Assembly (NCBI GenBank): GCA_910584345.1
Contig: CAJTZX010000056.1
Coordinates: 1 to 23,883 of the forward strand
Direction: 5' to 3'
Length of the DNA: 23,883 nt
From: an uncultured Eubacterium sp.
GTDB lineage: Bacteria > Bacillota > Clostridia > Lachnospirales > Lachnospiraceae
Of the stretch, positions 15,981 to 22,692 are shown piece after piece (the first letter of the stretch is position 1; each line of letters opens with the position of its first letter). The position numbers were made by a program, and so were the translations under genes. The notes below the pieces were generated by a model. It saw nothing but the letters and a program-made list of their open reading frames with translations, was not told where the DNA came from and made no database searches.

Positions 15981-16235
15981 AGTACCCTTGCTGCTCGAAA
16001 TATGGACAAATTACTTGCCGGGCAGCTTCTCCTTTCATTTCTTTCTCTCGCATTGTGCTACACTTTCGTATTTCCTCGAAAGACAGCGATGTTTGACTGA
16101 AGTTTCTTGTTTATGTAAGTCTGTGTTGTTTTCATTTAAGACCTGTGAGGGGTCTTTTCTCGGTAGTTTTATCATTGTTCAGACAATTTGTACGATTACG
16201 AAAGTACCATGCTAATAGCACGTTGTGTGTTGTCC
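15981..16235 (-). promoter_or_regulatory. Long 5' leader of the HD-GYP-like gene
   Basis: If the promoter at 16236-16264 is used, the minus-strand mRNA has about 250 untranslated bases. Two small hairpins are visible: AAGACC with GGTCTT (16138-16156) and CTTTCG with CGAAAG (16063-16082). Neither has a good T-run in the minus-strand sense. No known riboswitch consensus, including cyclic-di-GMP type, was recognised. A 25-codon open frame (16058-16135, minus) lacks a ribosome site. Confidence 0.35.
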
Positions 16236-16264
16236 ATTATGGAAAATTTAGTAATAAAAGCCAA
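16236..16264 (-). promoter_or_regulatory. Probable promoter of the HD-GYP-like gene
   Basis: Read on the minus strand, TTGGCT (16264-16259) and CATAAT (16241-16236) have a 17-base spacer. It is the best match in the gap between the two divergent genes. Confidence 0.5.
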
Positions 16265-16332
16265 TTAAGCCCCACTTTTCTTAATGATAGCATATGTTGC
16301 AAAAAAAAACAATGAAAAACAGAAGGAAAATA

Positions 16333-16361
16333 TATACATTGTGTAACATAAATGATATAAT
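16333..16361 (+). promoter_or_regulatory. Probable promoter of the SleB-like hydrolase gene
   Basis: A consensus TATAAT (16356-16361) has a weak -35 TATACA (16333-16338) at 17 bases. The leader to the ATG at 16495 is about 127 bases, very AT-rich, and includes TTACTGT...ACAGTAA (arms near 16421 and 16446), a seven-base inverted repeat of unknown role. Confidence 0.5.
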
Positions 16362-16494
16362 ATATTAATAATATTGTTAATATTGTTCTAAATTTTGTTA
16401 GTAATGTGGTAGTGATCGTGTTACTGTTTACATTTGAGGTGTTCACAGTAATGTAATAATACAATTGAATGAAGATAAAAGGAGTTATGCCGTT

Positions 16495-17751
16495 ATGAAG
16501 CAAAAGAGGAAAATCTGCAGTATAGGTTTTTTATTGGCGCTAAGTCTTTTATGCAGCAGTCAGGCGCAGGCTACAGCCATACAGGACCAGATTAACAATA
16601 CCGGAGAAAAAATTCATGAATTGGAAAATGCACTGGAACAAACAGATCAAAATATCAGTGCCTACCAGAAGGAACAAAATATACTGGAGCAGGAGATTGC
16701 TCAGGGACAGGAAAAAATCAGCCGCTTATCTGAAAAACTGGATGATACAAAATCGGCGATTACAGATACTAGAGAGGAGATTGTAAAGACACAGGAAGCG
16801 CTGCAGCAGTCCAGGGCAGACAGTAAAACCCAATATGCACAGATGAAGCAGCGGATTCGTTTTATGTACGAAAACAGTACGACGGATATGATCCTTTATG
16901 TGCTGGAGGCCGGTTCTATGCCGGAAGCGCTGCGGCGGGCAAACTATTTTCAGGCGGTTGTTTCCTACGACAGGGAAAAGCTGGAACAATACAAAGCGAC
17001 GACAAGAAAAATAAAAAAAGAAAAGGCGAAGCTGATAGAAAAGAAAGAGCAGCTGGAAACATTGCAGACAGAGCAGGCAGATCAATTGTCTGATATTGAT
17101 ACGGCGGTTGAAGATTTGAAAAATAAGCTGAGCAGTAAAATAACACAGATCCAGAATTCCAAAGCATTACAGGAGAAATATGAACAGGATTTAGAAAGGC
17201 AAAAGCAGTATGAGCAGGAATTGGAACGCAGGAAAGCAGAGGAGGACCGAAAGCGTGCAGAAGAAATCAGACGGCAGGAGGAAGAGCTTAAGCGGAAACG
17301 GCAGGAGGAGCAGGAACGCAGAGAGCAAGAACAGCGTCAGCGAGAACAAAGCAGCAGGAACATTAGCAGCGGCAGTTCTGACAGCGGGGATACTAATAGT
17401 GGCGCTGCTGCAGCAAGTGCGGGTGATCTGGAATTACTATCGACAATTATCTATTGCGAAGCTGGCAATCAGCCATACGAAGGACAGCTGGCAGTAGGAA
17501 GCGTTATTTTAAACCGGGTAGCCAGCAGCAGTTTTCCGAACAGTATCAGCGGCGTGATTTATCAAAGCGGTCAATTTTCTCCGGTTGCAAGCGGGCGCTT
17601 TGCACATGCGCTGGCATCTGGCCTGGGGAGCAGATGCATGTCGGCAGCGAGAGAAGTTTTAAATGGCCGCAGAAATGTGGATTGCCTGTATTTTAGGGCA
17701 GATAACGGACTGATTGACGGACTCGTGATTGGCGATCATGTGTTTTATTAA
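16495..17751 (+). CDS. Secreted coiled-coil peptidoglycan hydrolase with SleB domain
   Basis: This 418-residue exported protein has a signal peptide at 1-26 (basic KQKRK, hydrophobic core, SQAQA cleavage region). Residues about 28-210 form a long heptad-rich coiled coil like the N-terminal part of CwlO/PcsB wall hydrolases, including the IRFMYENS segment that is typical of them. A highly charged E/R/K/Q tract follows (about 215-285), then a Ser/Gly/Ala linker. The C-terminal domain (310-418) is the SleB/CwlJ hydrolase_2 fold: IIYCEAGNQPYEGQ with the candidate catalytic E322, AVGSVILNRV, SGVIYQSGQFSPV and the end VIGDHVFY. The predicted activity is a lytic transglycosylase or muramidase on peptidoglycan, controlled by the coiled coil. 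The start is ATG 16495 with AAAGGAG at 16478-16484; a TTG at 16465 would add ten unlikely residues. Confidence 0.9.
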   Translation: MKQKRKICSIGFLLALSLLCSSQAQATAIQDQINNTGEKIHELENALEQTDQNISAYQKEQNILEQEIAQGQEKISRLSEKLDDTKSAITDTREEIVKTQEALQQSRADSKTQYAQMKQRIRFMYENSTTDMILYVLEAGSMPEALRRANYFQAVVSYDREKLEQYKATTRKIKKEKAKLIEKKEQLETLQTEQADQLSDIDTAVEDLKNKLSSKITQIQNSKALQEKYEQDLERQKQYEQELERRKAEEDRKRAEEIRRQEEELKRKRQEEQERREQEQRQREQSSRNISSGSSDSGDTNSGAAAASAGDLELLSTIIYCEAGNQPYEGQLAVGSVILNRVASSSFPNSISGVIYQSGQFSPVASGRFAHALASGLGSRCMSAAREVLNGRRNVDCLYFRADNGLIDGLVIGDHVFY

Positions 17752-17880
17752 GGCGTGCTGTGAATGCTGTAGGTGAAAATCATAATAAAAAGGGGCTGTG
17801 ACATATATGATCTCGTACAGAGAAACGTGGCAGACCCGAAAAGGCTGATATAGCAGAAAAGTATCTGGATGAATAAAAAG

Positions 17881-17912
17881 AATGGCAGCTTTGATTTCTC
17901 AAAACTGCCATT
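17881..17912. repeat. Intergenic inverted repeat
   Basis: AATGGCAG (17881-17888) and CTGCCATT (17905-17912) enclose a second perfect pair TTTGA/TCAAA with one mismatch between them and a four-base loop. On the minus strand it is followed by a T-rich run (17880 downward), so it could terminate a minus-strand transcript, but no such gene is present. This gap (17752-18188, 437 bases) otherwise holds a terminator and the thl control region. Bases 17752-17880 show no recognisable gene. Confidence 0.6.
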
Positions 17913-17954
17913 TCAAGATAAGCGAGAGGAGTTACTTTCAATATTACCAACGCC

Positions 17955-17997
17955 AAAATATGCCCATTCCTATATTAATAGGCATATTTTATAGTTT
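17955..17997 (+). terminator. Probable terminator downstream of the SleB-like gene
   Basis: AAAATATGCC (17955-17964) pairs perfectly with GGCATATTTT (17981-17990) around a 16-base loop, followed by ATAGTTTTT. It is about 200 bases after the stop codon, so it is assigned to the hydrolase transcript with modest confidence. Confidence 0.55.
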
Positions 17998-18053
17998 TTA
18001 TACAATGATGGATGAATATTTGGAAAAAAGTTCAATGATTTCTGAAATTTTAG

Positions 18054-18082
18054 TTGCAAAAAAAGCATATTTGTGGTATCCT
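18054..18082 (+). promoter_or_regulatory. Candidate thl promoter
   Basis: TTGCAA (18054-18059) and TATCCT (18077-18082) have a 17-base spacer. A second, weaker candidate starts with TTGAAA at 18127-18132 and would overlap the Rex-type operator. Which one is used cannot be settled by eye. Confidence 0.45.
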
Positions 18083-18097
18083 TGTTTTAACAGTTGA

Positions 18098-18128
18098 GTC
18101 TTACATTTCTAAGACGTTTTATTTTTTT
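18098..18128 (+). terminator. Short terminator-like hairpin ahead of thl
   Basis: GTCTTA (18098-18103) pairs with TAAGAC (18110-18115), followed by GTTTTATTTTTTT. If the promoter at 18054 is used, this lies in the thl leader and could attenuate it. If the promoter is nearer to the gene, it simply ends upstream transcription. Confidence 0.5.
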
Positions 18129-18135
18129 GAAAAGA

Positions 18136-18153
18136 TTGTTAAATTTTTAACAT
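18136..18153. promoter_or_regulatory. Rex-type redox operator upstream of thl
   Basis: TTGTTAA-ATTT-TTAACAT fits the Rex consensus TTGTTAANNNNTTAACAA at all but the last base. The core TGTTAAA/TTTAACA is a perfect palindrome. Rex is known to repress butyrate and solvent pathway genes in Clostridia when NADH is low relative to NAD. It sits 36 bases before the thl start codon. Confidence 0.7.
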
Positions 18154-18188
18154 CTTATTCACGACAAGTTTGTAAAGGAGACGAGAAA

Positions 18189-19373
18189 ATGGCAAACAAA
18201 GTAGTTTTAGCAGGCGCATGCCGTACAGCAATCGGTAAAATGGGCGGAGCATTAAGCAATACTCCGGCAGCAGATTTAGGAGCAATCGTAATTAAGGAAG
18301 CATTAAACAGAGCAGGCGTAAAACCGGAACAGGTTGACGAAGTGTTAATGGGATGCGTTATCCAGGCAGCTCAGGGACAGAACGTAGCGCGTCAGGCTTC
18401 TATCAAAGCAGGCTTACCAAATGAAGTTCCGGCAGTTACATTGAACGTAGTATGCGGTTCCGGTCTGAAATGTGTGAATGAAGCAGCAGCCCAGATCATT
18501 TCCGGACAAGCTGACATTGTTGTTGCGGGCGGTATGGAGAATATGTCAATGGCTCCATATGCTATGACGAAAGCTCGTTTTGGTTATCGTATGAACAATG
18601 CAACGATTATCGACACAATGGTAAATGATGCATTGACAGATGCATTTAATCAGTATCATATGATGATTACAGCCGAGAATATTTGTGATGAATATGGTCT
18701 TACAAGAGAAGAACTGGACGCATTTGCAGCAAACAGCCAGCAGAAATGTGAAAAAGCAATTGCAGACGGCAAGTTTGACGACGAAATCGTTCCGGTACCG
18801 GTAAAGGTTAAGAGAGAAATTGTTGAATTTAAGAAAGATGAAGGCCCTCGTGCAGGCACAACAGCAGAAAGCCTTGCAAACTTAAAATGCTGCTCAGGCA
18901 AACAGGGCGGTCTTGTAACCGCAGGAAATGCATCCGGTATTAATGACGGTGCAGCAGCTATCGTAGTTATGAGCGAAGAAAAAGCAAAAGAGCTTGGCGT
19001 TAAACCATTGGCAACATGGGTAGCAGGCGCACTTGGCGGCGTAAGACCGGAAGTTATGGGTATCGGTCCGGTTGCATCTACAAAGAAAGTTCTGGCTCAG
19101 ACAGGTCTTACCATTGACGATATGGATCTGATCGAAGCAAACGAAGCATTTGCAGCACAGTCTGTTGCAGTTGCAAAAGATCTTGGATTTAATATGGACA
19201 AAGTTAACGTAAACGGCGGCGCAATCGCACTTGGACATCCGGTAGGAGCATCAGGATGCCGTATCCTTGTTACATTGTTATACGAAATGCAGAAGAGAGA
19301 TGCTAAGAGAGGTCTTGCTACACTTTGTATCGGCGGCGGCATGGGCTGCTCTACGATCGTAGAAAGAGACTAA
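18189..19373 (+). CDS. thl: Acetyl-CoA C-acetyltransferase (thiolase)
   Basis: This 394-residue cytosolic enzyme condenses two acetyl-CoA to acetoacetyl-CoA, the first step to butyrate. The catalytic residues are all in place: C89 in NVVCGSG, H350 in GHPVGASG and C380 in LCIGGGMG. NASGINDGA (247-255) and NEAFA (318-322) are family hallmarks. The length is normal. The loop LKCCSGKQGG (232-241) differs from the LRPAF-x-GTVTAG form I expect at this position in many clostridial thiolases. The start is ATG 18189 with AAAGGAG at 18174-18180; the open frame extends to 18054, but this would read through the hairpin and operator. It is preceded by a Rex-type operator and followed by a hairpin, so it may be transcribed partly apart from hbd. 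Confidence 0.95.
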   Translation: MANKVVLAGACRTAIGKMGGALSNTPAADLGAIVIKEALNRAGVKPEQVDEVLMGCVIQAAQGQNVARQASIKAGLPNEVPAVTLNVVCGSGLKCVNEAAAQIISGQADIVVAGGMENMSMAPYAMTKARFGYRMNNATIIDTMVNDALTDAFNQYHMMITAENICDEYGLTREELDAFAANSQQKCEKAIADGKFDDEIVPVPVKVKREIVEFKKDEGPRAGTTAESLANLKCCSGKQGGLVTAGNASGINDGAAAIVVMSEEKAKELGVKPLATWVAGALGGVRPEVMGIGPVASTKKVLAQTGLTIDDMDLIEANEAFAAQSVAVAKDLGFNMDKVNVNGGAIALGHPVGASGCRILVTLLYEMQKRDAKRGLATLCIGGGMGCSTIVERD

Positions 19374-19439
19374 TCGGCGGTTTAATAAAAAAATAGTAAC
19401 AGGCCGGCTTATCCGGACTACAGCGTATCTTAAAAATAT

Positions 19440-19494
19440 AGATTTACCCGGGCAGCTTTTGCTCTCGGGTAAATCTGTTGTATCATTTTGTATT
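19440..19494 (+). terminator. Hairpin between thl and hbd
   Basis: AGATTTACCCG (19440-19450) pairs perfectly with CGGGTAAATCT (19466-19476), with further GCAGC/GCT pairing inside. The tail GTTGTATCATTTTGTATTTTT is T-rich but broken up, so termination may be partial. A weak TTGGCA at 19496-19501 could serve a separate hbd promoter, but no convincing -10 was found. Confidence 0.6.
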
Positions 19495-19572
19495 TTTGGC
19501 AAAATGCAGTTAACGGCGGATTTTAATTCGCATTTCTTAATACATAGCTAAAATATTTAAGGAGGAACTACA

Positions 19573-20412
19573 ATGAAAGTAGGAGTTATTGGCGCAGGAA
19601 CTATGGGTTCTGGAATCGCACAGGCATTTGCACAGACAGAAGGTTATGAAGTATGCTTATGTGATATCAATGAAGAATTTGCAGCTAACGGCAAAAACAA
19701 GATCGCAAAAGGTTTTGAAAAAAGAGTTGCAAAGGGAAAAATGAATCAGGAAGATGCAGACAAGATCTTGGCTAAGATCACGACAGGCGTAAAAGATATC
19801 TGCACAGACTGTGATCTGATCGTGGAAGCAGCTTTGGAAGTTATGGATGTGAAAAAGCAGACATTTAAAGAATTGCAGGATATTGTAAAAGCGGATTGTA
19901 TGTTTGCTACAAATACATCTTCTTTGTCTGTAACAGAAATTGCAGCAGGTCTTGACAGACCGGTAATCGGTATGCATTTCTTTAACCCGGCTCCGGTTAT
20001 GAAATTGATTGAAGTCATTCAGGGCGAAAATACACCGGATGAAATGAGAGATAAGATCGTAGAAATCTCCAAAGCAATCGGCAAAACTCCTGTTGAAGTA
20101 AAAGAAGCTCCGGGATTTGTTGTAAACAGAATCTTGATCCCAATGATAAATGAAGCAATCGGCATTTATGCAGACGGCGTTGCATCTGTAGAAGGTATCG
20201 ATACGGCTATGAAGCTCGGCGCAAATCATCCGATGGGACCTTTGGCATTAGGCGATCTCGTAGGTCTTGATATTTGTCTTGCCATCATGAACGTATTATA
20301 TGATGAAACAGGCGATCCGAAATATCGTCCGCATCCATTATTAAAGAAAATGGTACGTGCAGGCAAATTAGGCATGAAGACAGGCAAAGGCTTCTATGAT
20401 TACAGCAAATAG
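19573..20412 (+). CDS. hbd: 3-Hydroxybutyryl-CoA dehydrogenase
   Basis: This 279-residue cytosolic enzyme reduces acetoacetyl-CoA to 3-hydroxybutyryl-CoA with NAD(P)H. The N-terminal Rossmann fold has GAGTMG (7-12) and an acidic residue D31 after the second strand, which favours NADH. The catalytic residues are in the expected spacing: S116-S117 in NTSS, H135 in GMHFFNPAP, E147 in KLIEVI and N185 in GFVVNR. The C-terminal domain ends GMKTGKGFYDYSK, typical of the clostridial enzyme. The length matches the family (about 280). The start has an excellent AAGGAGGA at 19559-19566. Crotonase (crt), often found next to this gene in related butyrate clusters, is not present on either side. Confidence 0.97.
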   Translation: MKVGVIGAGTMGSGIAQAFAQTEGYEVCLCDINEEFAANGKNKIAKGFEKRVAKGKMNQEDADKILAKITTGVKDICTDCDLIVEAALEVMDVKKQTFKELQDIVKADCMFATNTSSLSVTEIAAGLDRPVIGMHFFNPAPVMKLIEVIQGENTPDEMRDKIVEISKAIGKTPVEVKEAPGFVVNRILIPMINEAIGIYADGVASVEGIDTAMKLGANHPMGPLALGDLVGLDICLAIMNVLYDETGDPKYRPHPLLKKMVRAGKLGMKTGKGFYDYSK

Positions 20413-20580
20413 ACGCTGAATCGAAATACCGCAGCAAAGGCAGCGAAACATATGGCTGCAGTTCGCACCGCTGTGATAAGCTGCATGTTCCGTAGCTGTA
20501 TAACGTTTTTGAGGAACGGTTAAAACAGGCAGATATTAAGAATAAAAACAGGCTGTAAAAAAGGGTTTTCATGTCTATGA

Positions 20581-20626
20581 CTGTCAGCGGATGCTCTTGG
20601 TAAAATGAGAGTATCCGGCATGACAG
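20581..20626 (+). repeat. Long hairpin between hbd and bcd
   Basis: CTGTCA/TGACAG, CGGAT/ATCCG and CTCT/AGAG stack into one long stem with small bulges (20581-20597 with 20608-20626). No T-run follows, so it is unlikely to be a simple terminator. An RNA-processing or mRNA-stabilising stem within the cluster is more likely. The rest of the 273-base gap shows no gene and no trace of crt. Confidence 0.6.
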
Positions 20627-20685
20627 CCATAATGACTGATAACAGACACAGACTGTGTAATTAAGTAAATGGAGGAGTAAGAATC

Positions 20686-21840
20686 ATGGATTTTTCTTTA
20701 GATAAGAAACATGAAATGGCGAGAACTTTATTTAAAGATTTCGCTGAAACAGAAGTAAAGCCACTTGCTCAGGAAGTAGATGAAACAGAAGTATTTCCGG
20801 CAGAAACAGTTGCTAAAATGGCAAAAGCAGGATTTTTAGGAATTCCGGTACCAAAGGAATATGGTGGACAGGGCTGTGATCCTCTCACCTATGTTATGTG
20901 CGTAGAAGAGTTATCGAAAGTTTGTGGTACAACAGGCGTTATCGTATCTGCACATACTTCCCTGTGTATTGACCCGATTATGACATACGGGAATGAAGAA
21001 CAGAAGAAAAAATATGTAACCCCGCTTGCAAAAGGCGAGAAACTCGGTGCATTTGCTCTGACAGAGCCAGGCGCTGGTACAGACGCACAGGGATGCCAGA
21101 CAAAAGCCGTATTAGATGGCGACGAGTGGGTATTAAACGGCTCCAAATGCTTTATTACCAATGGTAAGGTTGCAGACGTTTATATTGTAATTGCAATTAC
21201 AAGCATTACAGAAGATAAGAGAGGCAGAAAGAAGAAAAACTTCTCTGCATTTATCGTAGAAAAGGGCGCTCCTGGTTTTTCTTTCGGTACAAAAGAAAAG
21301 AAGATGGGTATCCGTGGCTCCTCTACATATGAATTGATTTTTGAAGACTGCAGAATTCCAAAGGATGCGCTTCTTGGACCGGAAGGCAAAGGTTTCCCGA
21401 TTGCAATGCATACGTTGGATGGCGGTCGTATCGGTATCGCTTCTCAGGCGCTTGGACTTGCAGAAGGAGCATTGGAAAGAGCAATTGAATATACAAAGGA
21501 AAGAAAACAGTTTGGCCGCTCCATCGCACAGCAGCAGAATACACAGTTTAAACTGGCTGATATGGCAGCGCGTATTGATGCAGCAAAATTCTTAGTATAT
21601 CGTGCAGCTGTAGCAAAGGCTACACAGCGAGTATATTCTGTAGAAGCAGCAAAGGCAAAATTATTTGCAGCTGAGACTGCTATGGCAGTTACAACAGAAG
21701 TTGTACAGTTGTTCGGCGGTTACGGCTACATCAGAGAATATGATGTAGAGCGTATGATGCGTGATGCTAAGATTACAGAGATTTACGAAGGAACTTCCGA
21801 AGTTCAGCGTATGGTTATCTCTGGTGCGTTATTAAGATAA
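20686..21840 (+). CDS. bcd: Butyryl-CoA dehydrogenase (short-chain acyl-CoA dehydrogenase)
   Basis: This 384-residue FAD enzyme reduces crotonyl-CoA to butyryl-CoA with electrons from EtfAB. Together these can form the electron-bifurcating complex that also reduces ferredoxin. Visible elements are the helical N-terminal domain (1-120) with GFLGIPVPKEYGGQG, the FAD-binding middle domain with ALTEPGAGTDAQ and WVLNGSKCFITNG, and the C-terminal helical domain with RKQFGRSIAQQQ and QLFGGYGYIREY. The catalytic base is E368 in IYEGTSEVQ, the usual position for short-chain enzymes. The length is typical. ATG 20686 follows GGAGGAG at 20671-20677. It is followed 40 bases later by etfB, so bcd-etfB-etfA form a tight operon. 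Confidence 0.95.
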   Translation: MDFSLDKKHEMARTLFKDFAETEVKPLAQEVDETEVFPAETVAKMAKAGFLGIPVPKEYGGQGCDPLTYVMCVEELSKVCGTTGVIVSAHTSLCIDPIMTYGNEEQKKKYVTPLAKGEKLGAFALTEPGAGTDAQGCQTKAVLDGDEWVLNGSKCFITNGKVADVYIVIAITSITEDKRGRKKKNFSAFIVEKGAPGFSFGTKEKKMGIRGSSTYELIFEDCRIPKDALLGPEGKGFPIAMHTLDGGRIGIASQALGLAEGALERAIEYTKERKQFGRSIAQQQNTQFKLADMAARIDAAKFLVYRAAVAKATQRVYSVEAAKAKLFAAETAMAVTTEVVQLFGGYGYIREYDVERMMRDAKITEIYEGTSEVQRMVISGALLR

Positions 21841-21880
21841 CAAGTAAATTTTAATATAGAATATAAGGAGTGAAACTACC

Positions 21881-22666
21881 GTGAAAATCGTTGTATGTAT
21901 TAAACAGGTACCAGATACCAAAGGCGGCGTGAAATTTAACCCGGATGGTACGCTGGATAGAGCAGCCATGCTTGCGATCATGAATCCGGACGACAAAGCA
22001 GGACTGGAAGCAGCACTTAGAATTAAAGATGAAATCGGCGCAGAAGTTACCGTTCTTACGATGGGACTTCCAAAAGCAGATGATGTGCTTCGTGAAGCAA
22101 TGGCAATGGGCGCAGATAAGGCAATCCTTGTAACAGACAGAGTATTGGGCGGCGCTGACACATGGGCGACATCTTCTACAATTGCCGGAGCATTAAGAAA
22201 TATTGATTATGATTTGATTATCACAGGACGTCAGGCTATCGACGGCGATACGGCACAGGTTGGCCCGCAGATTGCAGAACATTTGAATCTGCCTGTTATT
22301 TCTTACGCAGAAGAATTAAAAATAGATGGTGACTCTGTGATTGTTAAGAGACAGTATGAAGACAGATATCATGAACTCAAAGTAAAGATGCCTTGTCTTG
22401 TAACAGCGCTTTCTGAATTAAATGTTCCTCGTTATATGACACCAGGCGGAATTTTTGACGCATACGATGAAAAAGAAGTAACTGTATGGGGAAGAAATGA
22501 CCTGAAAGATCTCGATGATGCCAACATCGGTCTGAATGGTTCTCCGACAAAAATCGCAAAAGCATCTGACAAAGTACGTAAGGGTGCCGGTGAAAAGGTT
22601 ACACTTGATGCGACAGAATCCGTGGCATATATCATGGGTAAGTTAAAAGAGAAACATGTAATCTAA
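21881..22666 (+). CDS. etfB: Electron transfer flavoprotein beta subunit
   Basis: This 261-residue subunit pairs with EtfA and carries electrons from NADH to butyryl-CoA dehydrogenase. It begins MKIVVCIKQVPDT, typical of the family, on a GTG start codon (21881) with AAGGAG at 21865-21870. The motif DGDTAQVGPQ (121-130) matches the nucleotide/flavin loop of Bcd-type EtfB proteins, including bifurcating ones. LNVPRYM (190-196) is the expected conserved helix region. The length fits. The gene is 26 bases from the chosen etfA start. The bifurcating function is inferred from the neighbourhood with bcd. Confidence 0.95.
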   Translation: MKIVVCIKQVPDTKGGVKFNPDGTLDRAAMLAIMNPDDKAGLEAALRIKDEIGAEVTVLTMGLPKADDVLREAMAMGADKAILVTDRVLGGADTWATSSTIAGALRNIDYDLIITGRQAIDGDTAQVGPQIAEHLNLPVISYAEELKIDGDSVIVKRQYEDRYHELKVKMPCLVTALSELNVPRYMTPGGIFDAYDEKEVTVWGRNDLKDLDDANIGLNGSPTKIAKASDKVRKGAGEKVTLDATESVAYIMGKLKEKHVI

Positions 22667-22692
22667 TAAGATGAAGGAAAGTGGTGAAAAAA

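Noticed and set aside
16058..16135. 25-codon open frame in the minus-strand leader, and a second of about 40 codons starting at 16053
   Set aside because: Neither has a ribosome site; the second overlaps the start of the HD-GYP-like gene in another frame and looks like chance.
15981..16235. Cyclic-di-GMP or cyclic-di-AMP riboswitch in the gap around the HD-GYP-like and SleB-like genes
   Set aside because: The conserved cores of those classes were not found by eye on either strand.
17882..18097. 71-codon open frame on the plus strand
   Set aside because: It consists largely of the two inverted repeats, has no ribosome site and no recognisable protein features.
18054..18188. N-terminal extension of the thiolase by 45 codons
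   Set aside because: It would translate the hairpin, T-run and Rex-type operator; ATG 18189 has AAAGGAG and gives normal length.
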